Part shown: piece by piece, positions 31,761 to 39,468 of the stretch
Layout of the letters: each line of letters opens with the position of its first letter
How positions within the stretch are numbered: position 1 is the stretch's first letter
Origin: Spartinivicinus poritis
Lineage (GTDB): Bacteria > Pseudomonadota > Gammaproteobacteria > Pseudomonadales > Zooshikellaceae
Assembly (NCBI RefSeq): GCF_028858535.1
Contig: NZ_JAPMOU010000043.1
Location: 1-44,561 of the forward strand
Reading direction: 5' to 3'
DNA: 44,561 nt
The notes under the pieces: model-generated
Told to the model about the DNA's origin: nothing
Database searches by the model: none
Seen by the model: the letters and a program-made list of their open reading frames with translations, nothing else
Made by a program: the position numbers and the translations under genes

Positions 31761-31887
31761 TTACTCTTGCTCTCCAATTTTTAAGCGTAAAAATACCCTG
31801 CCAGCAAAATACAATTATTTGCTTGCTACTAAATTAGGATTTAATTAATTTTATTGAGCCTAAGCCCGGTTAATTAATACGACTAAG

Positions 31888-31944
31888 TTATCCTGATTGA
31901 GATTTTGGATAGATACACTGTGGATTCATTTTCACTACTTCCAT
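31888..31944 (-). CDS. Short ORF (18 aa) with strong ribosome site, possible leader peptide
   Basis: AAAAGGAG lies seven bases before ATG 31944. The peptide is MEVVKMNPQCIYPKSQSG. It begins 24 bases downstream of the LexA box on the minus strand. The ribosome site is one of the best in the region, which argues for translation. It could be a leader peptide or a toxic small peptide. Confidence 0.4.
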   Translation of the reverse strand: MEVVKMNPQCIYPKSQSG

Positions 31945-31967
31945 ATCAGCTCTCCTTTTGTATTGGA

Positions 31968-31987
31968 TACTGTACACTCGTACAGCA
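31968..31987. promoter_or_regulatory. LexA (SOS) box
   Basis: TACTGTACACTCGTACAGCA contains CTGT-N8-ACAG with six-base arms CTGTAC/GTACAG, the gammaproteobacterial LexA operator form. It lies just upstream of the first minus-strand early genes, so DNA damage could induce the lytic operon directly through host LexA. Confidence 0.7.
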
Positions 31988-32045
31988 ACACAAAGTCTAA
32001 TGACAAAACTGCATGGTTTAGGTATATTTTCCCTATACAACAAGG

Positions 32046-32060
32046 CGTTACAGTGTAACG
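32046..32060. promoter_or_regulatory. 15-bp perfect palindrome, candidate repressor operator
   Basis: CGTTACA-G-TGTAACG is a perfect palindrome in the 519-base divergent gap between the early minus operon and the first XRE repressor. Size and symmetry suit an XRE dimer. It shares the TACA/TGTA element with the LexA-type site 60 bases away. Confidence 0.5.
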
Positions 32061-32208
32061 GTAATGGATGAGTGCTTTTACTCCTTTTGCTCTCACCCCC
32101 AGGCCGCGTGCTGCAAGGCATCACTTAGCACTTTGTTGATTCGGGTTTATTAGTTGGCCGGGACGCCTTTGGTGTTCCGGTCTTTTGTTGTCGTATTGTT
32201 ATACATTC

Positions 32209-32223
32209 ATGACATAATGTCAT
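32209..32223. promoter_or_regulatory. 15-bp perfect palindrome upstream of repressor 1
   Basis: ATGACAT-A-ATGTCAT lies about 57 bases before the repressor start. It is likely an operator for autoregulation of the plus-strand XRE gene. The rest of 31761-32279 contains AT-rich DNA without another ORF I trust. Confidence 0.5.
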
Positions 32224-32279
32224 ATATTTAAAATACGTTAGTCAGGTTAGCAGCCTAATAATTACAAAGCAAGACTTTA

Positions 32280-32717
32280 ATGCAAGATATGAGTGAACTC
32301 TGGGAAAGAATACGAGCGGCAAGAGCCAGTGCCAGCTTGACTCAAGAAGAAATGGCAGAAAAGCTAGGTGTTGCTCGACCTACTATTGGCGTATGGGAAA
32401 CACCAGACCCAAGCAAGCGTTCAAAACCTAGAGAAAAAATGTTAAGAAGAATAGCTGAAGTCACTGGGGCACCCTATAACTGGCTAGTTTCAGAGAGCTC
32501 AGAAATTGACCCAGAATTTATTCTTCAAAACCCTGACCTGCAAAGTAAAAGCTTAGAAAATCGACTTAAAACTCAAAAGCAAAGTAATAGAAAGGACCTA
32601 GAAAGAGCCTTACTTGAACTCCACACTATGGTGATTGAAGATACTATCAGTTACGATGACGCTGAAGTCATTATTGCATTAGCTAGTGCAATTAAAGGTA
32701 GAGCTCACAAGCAATAA
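32280..32717 (+). CDS. XRE-family repressor 1
   Basis: Residues about 5-70 form an HTH_3 domain: 'ELWERIRAARASASLTQEEM', 'AEKLGVARPTIGVWETPDPS', 'MLRRIAEVTGAPYNWLVSES'. The C-terminal half is helical ('LERALLELHTMVIEDTISYD') and matches repressor 2, probably for dimer formation; there is no S24 protease domain, so RecA-driven self-cleavage is not expected. It faces away from the minus lytic operon across operators. ATG 32280 or 32289 may be the start; neither has a good ribosome site. Confidence 0.85.
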   Translation: MQDMSELWERIRAARASASLTQEEMAEKLGVARPTIGVWETPDPSKRSKPREKMLRRIAEVTGAPYNWLVSESSEIDPEFILQNPDLQSKSLENRLKTQKQSNRKDLERALLELHTMVIEDTISYDDAEVIIALASAIKGRAHKQ

Positions 32718-32718
32718 C

Positions 32719-33105
32719 TTACTTGTTACCCAGGACTTTTGCCAAAACGACAATTGCACTTATTTCATCAGAATTTAGCTCATCATTCACAACCATTGCA
32801 TATAGATCTTGCACTGCCTTTTTAGCCTTTGCTTTCTGCTCTTGACGCAAGTTTAATACTTCCTTTTCTAACCCACTCTCTATATGTACTTGTTCAGACT
32901 TTGACTTTAACCAGTGTAAAGAAACACCTGTTGCTTGACTAATCTTGTGTAAGTTTGCTTTTCGTGGCTTTAATCTCTTAGTTGAATCTTGCGATTCCCA
33001 CTGGCATACAGTAGCTCTACTAACACCACACATTTCAGCCAGCTCTTCTTGAGTTAACTCAGCCCTAACTCTAGCCTCTTTGATCTTTTCAAATAAGTTA
33101 ATCAT
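32719..33105 (-). CDS. XRE-family repressor 2 (paralogue of repressor 1)
   Basis: Read from ATG 33105; a TTG start 15 bases upstream is possible. The HTH 'FEKIKEARVRAELTQEELAE', 'MCGVSRATVCQWESQDSTKR' and 'HKISQATGVSLHWLKS' aligns with repressor 1 along its length, and the C-terminal 'VQDLYAMVVNDELNSDEISA' also matches. It converges with repressor 1 with only one base between the stops and no terminator, so the two transcripts must overlap. It is divergent from the plus operon at 33275 across direct repeats. Confidence 0.85.
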   Translation of the reverse strand: MINLFEKIKEARVRAELTQEELAEMCGVSRATVCQWESQDSTKRLKPRKANLHKISQATGVSLHWLKSKSEQVHIESGLEKEVLNLRQEQKAKAKKAVQDLYAMVVNDELNSDEISAIVVLAKVLGNK

Positions 33106-33198
33106 TACTTGCTTGCCCAAAGTATTAGGATAAACATTCTAGCATCACCTCAAACCCTGTTGAAACAGCAGCTTATAGTATCTCACACTAAAACCTTT

Positions 33199-33236
33199 CA
33201 AATTTCCATATTACAATCTTGCAAATTTCCATATTA
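33199..33236. promoter_or_regulatory. Direct repeats CAAATTTCCATATTA, candidate operator
   Basis: The 15-base sequence occurs at 33199-33213 and 33222-33236, 23 bases apart, in the divergent gap between repressor 2 and the plus operon. This spacing, close to two helical turns, would place two bound proteins on one face. No copy is present near repressor 1, so the site is probably specific to repressor 2 or the LuxR-type protein. Confidence 0.65.
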
Positions 33237-33274
33237 ACACGTATCTTAATAGTTAACTTCTTGAGGATAGTGCT

Positions 33275-33718
33275 ATGGACGGCAACACAATCACAGACGG
33301 AACCTGGAAAGCTCACTTAGAAAATCCGTATCTAGCACCACGCGAGACCTTATACTGCTTAGGGCTTCTATCCGGTAAGACTGATAAGTCAATTGCTCGC
33401 GATCATGATATCGAACCGCAGTCAGTGAGCAGCAGAATAAAAAACGTACATTACAAGCTTAAAACTGCTAATCGAGCGCATCTGGTTGCTGAGTTAATAC
33501 GGCTAAAAATCGTCACACTCAATGTTTCACCTGTGGTGATGATATTAATGGCTGTATTTATTGTGAATAGCGTGCCTTTGGTAGTGAATGATAACCCTGA
33601 TAAACCCCGGCAAGTCCGCATAGTACAACGGACTGGAAGACGGCCAGAGTATTTGCCGTTAGACAATAATGCAAAAGGAGACGAGCTATGTATGAAGACG
33701 CAACTATATATCAGTTAA
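33275..33718 (+). CDS. LuxR-type HTH protein with a membrane helix
   Basis: Residues about 18-75 are a GerE-type HTH: 'LAPRETLYCLGLLSGKTDKS', 'IARDHDIEPQSVSSRIKNVH', 'YKLKTANRAHLVAELIRLKI'. Residues 84-104 (VSPVVMILMAVFIVNSVPLV) are a probable membrane helix, leaving a basic outer tail. GAGGA precedes ATG. It is the first gene of the plus operon and overlaps the RdgC-like gene by 31 bases. A DNA-binding domain tethered to the membrane suggests a regulator that senses the envelope. Confidence 0.75.
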   Translation: MDGNTITDGTWKAHLENPYLAPRETLYCLGLLSGKTDKSIARDHDIEPQSVSSRIKNVHYKLKTANRAHLVAELIRLKIVTLNVSPVVMILMAVFIVNSVPLVVNDNPDKPRQVRIVQRTGRRPEYLPLDNNAKGDELCMKTQLYIS

Positions 33719-34191
33719 AAGCCAATGCTGATTATGTCGTAGAAATGTTATTAGGTGGGTTTGGAGAAGCAGCGTTTAAGCCCTGTGGTAAATATGAAGA
33801 ATTAAGTTATGGGTTTGTGCCAGTTAAAAAAGGCGATTATTTAATTACTCGTAAGAAACAAGCATTGTTCAGGGTTAAATTAGAGAAAAAAATATTATCT
33901 CCAGCTGTTTTAAGGAAACATGTTGTTGAGGCGGTTGAAGATCATAAAGACCTGACTGGCGAACGTATGTCAAAACAGCAGGTTGAAAGCTTGAAGCAGG
34001 AAGTTAGAACCGGGTTGCTTCCTCGGGCACCAACGATAACGACAGTGGTTGAGGCTTACATTGATACAGAGCGAGGTTGTTTAGTCGTTAACAATCCTGA
34101 TAAAGATGCCAATAAGGTTTTGATACAGTTATTTATGCAAACGCTTGGTAGTAGCTCAAGAGCTATTACGTTAGATACGGTGGCAGCATGA
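33688..34191 (+). CDS. Half-length RdgC-like protein
   Basis: At 167 residues it matches the N-terminal half of RdgC (about 303 residues in E. coli): 'MLLGGFGEAAFKPCGKYEEL', 'LITRKKQALFRVKLEKKILS' and 'RMSKQQVESLKQEVRTGLLP' followed by 'RAPTITTVVEAYIDTERGCL'. RdgC forms a DNA-encircling ring and inhibits RecA. Here the C-terminal half of the ring is missing, with no remnant downstream, so it is either a minimal form or acts with host RdgC. AAAAGGAG precedes ATG. Confidence 0.78.
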   Translation: MYEDATIYQLKANADYVVEMLLGGFGEAAFKPCGKYEELSYGFVPVKKGDYLITRKKQALFRVKLEKKILSPAVLRKHVVEAVEDHKDLTGERMSKQQVESLKQEVRTGLLPRAPTITTVVEAYIDTERGCLVVNNPDKDANKVLIQLFMQTLGSSSRAITLDTVAA

Positions 34192-34394
34192 CTATGGCTA
34201 CTCGCTTACCTAAGAACGAAATAATTAATAACCAACAGCTAAGGAGAAGAAAAACAGAAGCCGATTTGATGTGGGATAAAATAACCGAAAAATATCAAGC
34301 TGATTTAGCTATTCATAATAGCCTGCGCTGTCGTATGCGGTATGTGCTTGATAAAACCCGGCATAAGTTATTTGTAGAACCAGCAACATTTTAA
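34188..34394 (+). CDS. Small hypothetical protein, 68 aa
   Basis: Its ATG overlaps the stop of the RdgC-like gene (ATGA). The product is basic ('QQLRRRKTEADLMWDKITEK', 'CRMRYVLDKTRHKLFV') and probably helical. No family recognised. Coupled translation suggests it works with the RdgC-like protein. Confidence 0.55.
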   Translation: MTMATRLPKNEIINNQQLRRRKTEADLMWDKITEKYQADLAIHNSLRCRMRYVLDKTRHKLFVEPATF

Positions 34395-34472
34395 GTTAAT
34401 TAAATTATTAGTTTTTAATCACTCAGTTTTGAGCTACGGCACTTTATTGCCTAAAAAAAGGAGACCTTGTCA

Positions 34473-34823
34473 ATGAATGAAAATACTCCATTTAGTCAAA
34501 CAGTTGGATACATCAATCGTGGTAGCCTGGATAGTGAGCTAACTGAAACGCTATCTGAACTGGTACAGGCTGTGAGAGATACTCGTAAAGCTGGCAGTAT
34601 AACTCTACAGCTCAAAGTACAAATGCTCAGTGCGAATAATGAGGATACGGTAAAAATTACGCCCAATATTAAATCGAGCATTCCTCAGCATGAGCAACCC
34701 CAAGCCATTTTTTGGTCTACTGCTGATGGTGACTTACTCCGTAATGATCCCAAGCAATCAGAGTTAGACCTTAAAACCGTGCCAGCTAATGGCGCAAATC
34801 AAAACCTAAAATCTATTAACTAA
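34473..34823 (+). CDS. Hypothetical protein paired with YfdQ
   Basis: Read from ATG 34473, with GGAGACC upstream, giving 116 residues. 'LTETLSELVQAVRDTRKAGS' and 'ITLQLKVQMLSANNEDTVKI' recur in proteins encoded next to DUF2303 genes in prophages. The function is unknown. It is followed by YfdQ after 37 bases. Confidence 0.65.
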   Translation: MNENTPFSQTVGYINRGSLDSELTETLSELVQAVRDTRKAGSITLQLKVQMLSANNEDTVKITPNIKSSIPQHEQPQAIFWSTADGDLLRNDPKQSELDLKTVPANGANQNLKSIN

Positions 34824-34860
34824 TAAGCAGTATTTTTCACTTTAACCAAAAGGAGACAGC

Positions 34861-35643
34861 ATGGAACACAATAGCGTGCAAGAGTTAATTAAGTTAGGTG
34901 CTAGCCAAGTTATTCACAACAAAGAAGGAATTCCCTTTGTTGCGATTAGCCATGACTATAAATTAACAAGCATTGAGCAGTATTTGCCACATCCGATTAA
35001 AATGCGTCAACATGTAAAAATGAATACAGTTCAATCATTAATTAACTACATTAATCGCTTTAAAAATCCACATACTACTATTTTTGCTGATGACACAAGA
35101 CAATCCTTTAATGCTGTAATTGACTTTCATGTGTCACAAGATGAGCCGAGAAGCGGTAGCCACACTGTGGAGTATGGTTGTCCTCTCTCCCGAGAGTGGG
35201 AAGCCTGGCAGTGTAGAAATAATGAAAAAATGGACCAAACCACCTTTGCAGAGTTTTTGGAAGAAAGAGCCGAAGACATTGTTAACCCTAGTGGTGCCGA
35301 GCTATTAGAAATTGCTCTGAAGTTTAATGTTATTCGCAAGGCGGTATTTGGCTCAGCCATGCGGTTAAGCACGGGGGAATATCAATTTACTTATAGTGAG
35401 GATAACCAAAAAGGAACAGTCGAACTCCCTGAGCAAATAAAGCTAGGGCTAGCACCTTTCCACAATGGCGAAAAATACGAAGTAAAAGCCAAACTCTATT
35501 ATCGATTGCAAGAAGGCCAGCTACTGTTGTGGTACAAGCTGGTTGAGCCGGAAAGAGTTATTGAAGATGCGTTTAATGAGGTAACTCAACGTATTCAAGC
35601 CGGTGTTGGTGATCTGATGATTATTGAAGGTAGGGACGCATAA
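34861..35643 (+). CDS. YfdQ-family protein (DUF2303)
   Basis: This 260-residue protein matches DUF2303/YfdQ: 'VQSLINYINRFKNPHTTIFA', 'WEAWQCRNNEKMDQTTFAEF', 'AFEEVTQRI'-like 'AFNEVTQRIQAGVG', and 'LFYRLQEGQLLLWYKLVEPE'-like ending. It is a conserved prophage protein of the recombination/early region with unknown function. AAGGAG precedes ATG. Confidence 0.85.
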   Translation: MEHNSVQELIKLGASQVIHNKEGIPFVAISHDYKLTSIEQYLPHPIKMRQHVKMNTVQSLINYINRFKNPHTTIFADDTRQSFNAVIDFHVSQDEPRSGSHTVEYGCPLSREWEAWQCRNNEKMDQTTFAEFLEERAEDIVNPSGAELLEIALKFNVIRKAVFGSAMRLSTGEYQFTYSEDNQKGTVELPEQIKLGLAPFHNGEKYEVKAKLYYRLQEGQLLLWYKLVEPERVIEDAFNEVTQRIQAGVGDLMIIEGRDA

Positions 35644-35724
35644 TACCAACAGGTTTGGCAGGAAGCTGTCGCCAAACCTAAAATCAAAAAAAATAATACC
35701 CTTATACCTTATTAGGACTTAGCA

Positions 35725-36126
35725 ATGATCAATGACAAACTAGGCTTGCAGCCATGGAAGCAACACACCCGAGTATTCAAATATAACCTCAAAGATGCCA
35801 ATGAAATTGATATAGCGATTGCTGAATTTGCTCTCGACCAATCGGCAGGTATAGCCAACCAGGCAATTGTTAAAATGGTTACTTCAAGCAAGCCAAAAAA
35901 TAAAGAGTTTGATATTGAAAAACTGAGCGAGGATAACCAAAAACTAATCAATAAAATTTACCAATATATTGAGTTTTTTGAGGATTATAAAGGTCGTCAG
36001 CCCTACTTTATTTGGCTCACACCTGAACAGGTTCAAAGTATAAAAAGTGACTGTAAAAAAGCTGGAATCCCACCCCCCAAGAGTTTTCGAGGGGTATTGT
36101 ATATGCGCTGTTTAGGAGTTGTTTAG
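35725..36126 (+). CDS. Hypothetical phage protein, 133 aa
   Basis: It has AGGA before ATG. 'IDIAIAEFALDQSAGIANQA' and 'LSEDNQKLINKIYQYIEFFE' are helical. The end 'QSIKSDCKKAGIPPPKSFRG' is reminiscent of small nucleic-acid-binding phage proteins. No family recognised. It is 2 bases before the CsrA-like gene. Confidence 0.55.
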   Translation: MINDKLGLQPWKQHTRVFKYNLKDANEIDIAIAEFALDQSAGIANQAIVKMVTSSKPKNKEFDIEKLSEDNQKLINKIYQYIEFFEDYKGRQPYFIWLTPEQVQSIKSDCKKAGIPPPKSFRGVLYMRCLGVV

Positions 36127-36128
36127 TT

Positions 36129-36464
36129 ATGTTGACTGTAACGCGTCGAGTTGGTGAGTCACTAAAGATTGGTGATTATCGAGTGATATTGCGAGCGAGA
36201 ACGGTGGGTGGTGTAACACTCACTACCTTACATAAAGGCCATATTAGTATTAAGGATATTGAGTTTGGCCACCCCTTTAAGCTGAATCATGAAATAACTG
36301 TTTATCCATACCCTAGTAATAGGGAGGGTTTATCTAAATCAACGGGGCAAGCAAAGATAAGTATTAGTGCACCGAAGCATATAAAAATACTTCGGGACGA
36401 GGTTGAAACGGGCTTTTGTAGAAATAGTAAAACCAACCGGACTTTTTTTGGAGTAATGAGCTAA
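36129..36464 (+). CDS. CsrA-like RNA-binding regulator with a ~47-residue insertion
   Basis: Residues 1-16 (MLTVTRRVGESLKIGD) match the first strand and loop of CsrA, including Arg6 and Arg7. Residues 76-92 (KISISAPKHIKILRDEV) match the strand and helix 'RIGVNAPKEVAVHREEI', with Arg89 at the CsrA Arg44 position used in RNA binding. Between them about 47 extra residues replace the short CsrA turn, giving 111 residues against about 61. The C-terminus also extends. It should bind GGA-containing leaders and could control host or phage mRNAs. AGGAG precedes ATG. Confidence 0.75.
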   Translation: MLTVTRRVGESLKIGDYRVILRARTVGGVTLTTLHKGHISIKDIEFGHPFKLNHEITVYPYPSNREGLSKSTGQAKISISAPKHIKILRDEVETGFCRNSKTNRTFFGVMS

Positions 36465-36474
36465 GGAGGTAATT

Positions 36475-36879
36475 TTGCTTGAATGGATAAAAGCCTCAAA
36501 GTACCGACAACTATTCCACTTATCAATCATTGAATTTACACGCATGCGTTATAAAGGAGAATGGCTTCAGGATAGAGAATATCGGAAAGCAGCAGATGGC
36601 ACCTACTGGGTCAACGTCATATACGTAAATGATAAATATACAGCTAATGATGCTGAAGAACCTTATATAGCAATGGAGGGCAGCATGTTAAACTGGGTAA
36701 AACTAAAAAAATATTATGAGCTTTCAGGTGATACACAAAATAGTTTTCACCACAAAAAAAGCAAAGGGCTTTGGCGAGAAGGTAAGGAATTCCGAAAAGC
36801 CGCTGATGGCGTTATCTGGGTTAACCTTAATGCAGTTAATGAATTTGCAGAAAAAAGCACTTATATTCCTAAACACTAA
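36475..36879 (+). CDS. Tandem-duplicated excisionase (Xis, DUF1233-like), TTG start
   Basis: AAGGAGG lies five bases before a TTG start, and the frame gives 'LEWIKASKYRQLF'. Residues 1-56 and 71-128 are two copies of one excisionase-type winged helix: the first has 'WLQDREYRKAADGTYWVNVI', the second 'LWREGKEFRKAADGVIWVNL'. Xis proteins bend attachment-site DNA and direct the integrase to excise. Normal Xis has one domain and binds in tandem; a fused pair would place two on DNA at a fixed spacing. It lies 5 bases before the integrase. Confidence 0.8.
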   Translation: MLEWIKASKYRQLFHLSIIEFTRMRYKGEWLQDREYRKAADGTYWVNVIYVNDKYTANDAEEPYIAMEGSMLNWVKLKKYYELSGDTQNSFHHKKSKGLWREGKEFRKAADGVIWVNLNAVNEFAEKSTYIPKH

Positions 36880-36884
36880 TAACA

Positions 36885-38132
36885 ATGAGCATTAAAGTCA
36901 TTATTAATCGTTTATCAAAAACAAAGCCAAAAGGCCTTGAGTTTCGTCAACATATTAACTTTGTCAGTATACGTCTACATTTTATCTATAAAGGGGTACT
37001 ATGTAAGGAAGTCGTCACTCGCCGTGAAATACCTAAAGAACTATGCAAAACCTCTCTTGCTACTTTTGAGGAAAAGCTTAAATCAGATGTAACCTATACT
37101 AATCGCAAAAAAGAAACAATACTCTATGAAATTGAGAGAAATCTGTTTAGTTACAGCAAGCACTTTCCTAACTCTCAAAAGTGCAAGCTGTTTGGTGAAT
37201 TTTATAATGCTAAAACAACCATTGGTGAGCTACTACAAGACTATATCAACAAAGTTGAGCAGCTTAAAGAAAAGAGCACCGCCAGGAATTATATTAAATC
37301 TATCCGAGGTCAGTTAATCCCTGAATTTGGAAGTATTCCTGCCAGGGAGCTACAACCAAAACATATACGGGATTGGGTATATAAAAAAAGCCTCACATGC
37401 AAGCGTAAAACGATTGCTAACCATCTAATTCCACTTAAACATGTGCTTAGGGATGCCATGATAGATGGGCTAATTCAAACCAATCCACTTGATCTGATTG
37501 ACCTGGACCAAATGATTACAAAACAGTCTAAACGGAGTGATTATATTTGCGATCCATTTAGCTTAGTCGAAATTGAAGCAATATTAGGTGTGATGGAGGG
37601 ACAGGTTAAAAACTATTTTACTACTGCATTTTTTACTGGCATGCGAACAAGCGAGCTTATTGGACTTACCTGGGATAAGGTCAACTTTAAGAAAAAGTAT
37701 ATTACAGTTGATGCCGCCTATGTTGATGGTGAAATGAAAGAAACAAAGACTGGGCAAAAAGGTATTCGCCGCATTTTAATGCTTGCTCCTGTAGAACATG
37801 CCCTACTCGATCAGAAAAAATATACTTCTGACTACCAAGAGTTTGTCTTTCATCATCCTAACCGCCCAGAAAAGTGGTTAAATGACAAACAAGTCCGTGA
37901 ATGGGCTTGGCGCCCTGCCCTGGACAAAGCCAGAGTTAGATACCGAAACCCTTACCAAACTCGACATAGCTTTGCTTGCTTAATGATTGCTCAAAATGAA
38001 AACCTATTCTGGATAGCACAACAGATGGGACATACTGGTGTTGAAATGATCAATCGACACTATGGTAAATATATTGAGCAATATGGGAAACAGTACAAAC
38101 CGAAAAGTGATTTTGCAGAACTTATCAAATAA
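36885..38132 (+). CDS. Tyrosine-family integrase
   Basis: This 415-residue protein has an N-terminal arm-binding region, a SAM-like core domain (about 112-195: 'TIGELLQDYINKVEQLKEKS') and a catalytic domain. The active-site set is Arg254 (TGMRTSELIGLTW), Lys288, Arg360 (YQTRHSFACLMI), His383 (QMGHTG) and Tyr393 (RHYGKY). The first His of the HxxR motif is replaced by Tyr357. It integrates and, with Xis, excises the prophage. It is the last gene of the plus operon, so the right attachment site should lie downstream. Confidence 0.93.
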   Translation: MSIKVIINRLSKTKPKGLEFRQHINFVSIRLHFIYKGVLCKEVVTRREIPKELCKTSLATFEEKLKSDVTYTNRKKETILYEIERNLFSYSKHFPNSQKCKLFGEFYNAKTTIGELLQDYINKVEQLKEKSTARNYIKSIRGQLIPEFGSIPARELQPKHIRDWVYKKSLTCKRKTIANHLIPLKHVLRDAMIDGLIQTNPLDLIDLDQMITKQSKRSDYICDPFSLVEIEAILGVMEGQVKNYFTTAFFTGMRTSELIGLTWDKVNFKKKYITVDAAYVDGEMKETKTGQKGIRRILMLAPVEHALLDQKKYTSDYQEFVFHHPNRPEKWLNDKQVREWAWRPALDKARVRYRNPYQTRHSFACLMIAQNENLFWIAQQMGHTGVEMINRHYGKYIEQYGKQYKPKSDFAELIK

Positions 38133-38254
38133 TAAAGCACCCCTATTTTTTCAGCTGTTTTACTCCACTCTGCTATAGTGGCTTTGAAGACAAGGATACT
38201 CTTGGCTTCTGCCCTGATTCTTTCAACGAAGAGCTGGCATGCTACTCAGATATA

Positions 38255-38476
38255 ATGAGAGTAACAAACTCCGACCGTAAGAAAGCTGTTCCTGTAGGTT
38301 GTCAATCTCTGCCTGATAACACTGTTGTTGTGTTTGATTATGGTGAGTCATTTGTTTTAATATTCCGTGAAGGTCACCCTAGATCAGGGCAATTAGTCTG
38401 GAGACACTTGTCTGAGGGGTATAAGGATGCTGAAACGTTTACCGACTTTGCACAGTTTTTGACTTATTGGATTTAG
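38255..38476 (+). CDS. Hypothetical protein, 73 aa
   Basis: It has no clear ribosome site. 'QSLPDNTVVVFDYGESFVLI' and 'WRHLSEGYKDAETFTDFAQF' form a compact alternation of strands and helices, so it looks like a real protein. It lies 122 bases after the integrase, on the border between prophage and retron-like cassette. No family recognised. Confidence 0.45.
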   Translation: MRVTNSDRKKAVPVGCQSLPDNTVVVFDYGESFVLIFREGHPRSGQLVWRHLSEGYKDAETFTDFAQFLTYWI

Positions 38477-38520
38477 CTTATAATAACTAAGTGATTAAAG
38501 TTGTTACTTGGCCTTATTAT

Positions 38521-39468
38521 TTAACGTAAATCCGAGTTGGGCTTGATTGCATTCAACCTTTCTTTCAATTTACCTCCTTCAACTGGATGCAATTGAGCCA
38601 TTCGACTAATTTTACCAAATAAACTCTTATATTCTTTCTCATATTGCTCACCACCTATTGCAAATTCAGCAAATCTTTCGAGCTTATAAACTTGGGCTCT
38701 TAACTTTTTTCTTTCCTTTTTGGGCAAGGTAGGATAGTCAGAGTTTACATTTAAATTATGTACAGATTGAGGACCATGACTAGGCATTATGCAGTGTTTT
38801 TTTCTATTTGGCTTCCCTCCAATGCTAAAAATCATTTGAATAACCTCACTGATAATGTTGGTTATTTCATTTTTAGATAAAAACTGTTCAGACGAAATTG
38901 TTATATCATCAATATATCTTGAATATTTAATTCCCTTATGTGATAGCTTTTTTACTAGTATAGGCTCTTGCTCCCACAATACGAGATTAGCGATATAGCT
39001 ACTAGTAATTGCACCTTGAGGCAAACTACCTTGAAAAGTTACTAACTCAGTTAGTATAGAGGCCACTTCAGGGGAGAACCCAAATAACTTTAGCCACATC
39101 CTATAGATAACATCACTGTTTATTGAAGGAAAAAAATTTTTTATATCTTCGCTTATTACAAGCCTCTGTCCAGTATGAATTTGACAATTACCAATATAAT
39201 AGCGCCCTTTAATACTTCCTTGTAAATATTGTGGATACAATATATTTGAAAAAATTCTACTCTTTATTAATCGGTGAATAGCTTTTAGATTTTCTTTGAC
39301 ATCAAAAGTAATTCTTTTCTCGCCATCTGGCTTATCAATAGTTTTGGTAATAAAGAAAAACTTGTCTGAATTGGAAGAGAGCTTCAATAACCCTTGATGA
39401 GTTATATTTAATAATTTACATAATGAACTTATCTTAGCTATTGGCTTTTTCGTGTACTGGGGAGTCAT
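38521..39468 (-). CDS. Retron-like reverse transcriptase
   Basis: This 315-residue RT has the ordered motifs 'YLQGSIKGRYYIGNCQIHTG' (RT2), 'ISEDIKNFFPSINS' (RT3, Asp108), 'SLPQGAITSSYIANLVL' (RT4, 148-164) and 'YSRYIDDITIS' (RT5, YIDD at 185-188). The later region 'GKPNRKKHCIM' is followed by 'SVHNLNVNSDYPTLP', where retron RTs carry VTG, and then 'KERKKLRAQVYKLE'. This groups it with retron-type RTs rather than group II intron RTs, which carry maturase domains. It overlaps the XRE gene by 35 bases. It should copy a dedicated RNA, for which a locus is visible upstream. Confidence 0.85.
   Translation of the reverse strand: MTPQYTKKPIAKISSLCKLLNITHQGLLKLSSNSDKFFFITKTIDKPDGEKRITFDVKENLKAIHRLIKSRIFSNILYPQYLQGSIKGRYYIGNCQIHTGQRLVISEDIKNFFPSINSDVIYRMWLKLFGFSPEVASILTELVTFQGSLPQGAITSSYIANLVLWEQEPILVKKLSHKGIKYSRYIDDITISSEQFLSKNEITNIISEVIQMIFSIGGKPNRKKHCIMPSHGPQSVHNLNVNSDYPTLPKKERKKLRAQVYKLERFAEFAIGGEQYEKEYKSLFGKISRMAQLHPVEGGKLKERLNAIKPNSDLR

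Noticed and set aside
31876-31893. TAATACGACT resembling the start of a T7 promoter
   Set aside because: Only the first ten bases match and no T7-type polymerase is encoded; judged chance.
31888-32124. 78-codon minus-strand ORF in the switch region
   Set aside because: The upstream part runs through a palindrome and the LexA box and has no ribosome site; only the last 18 codons have a good start signal.
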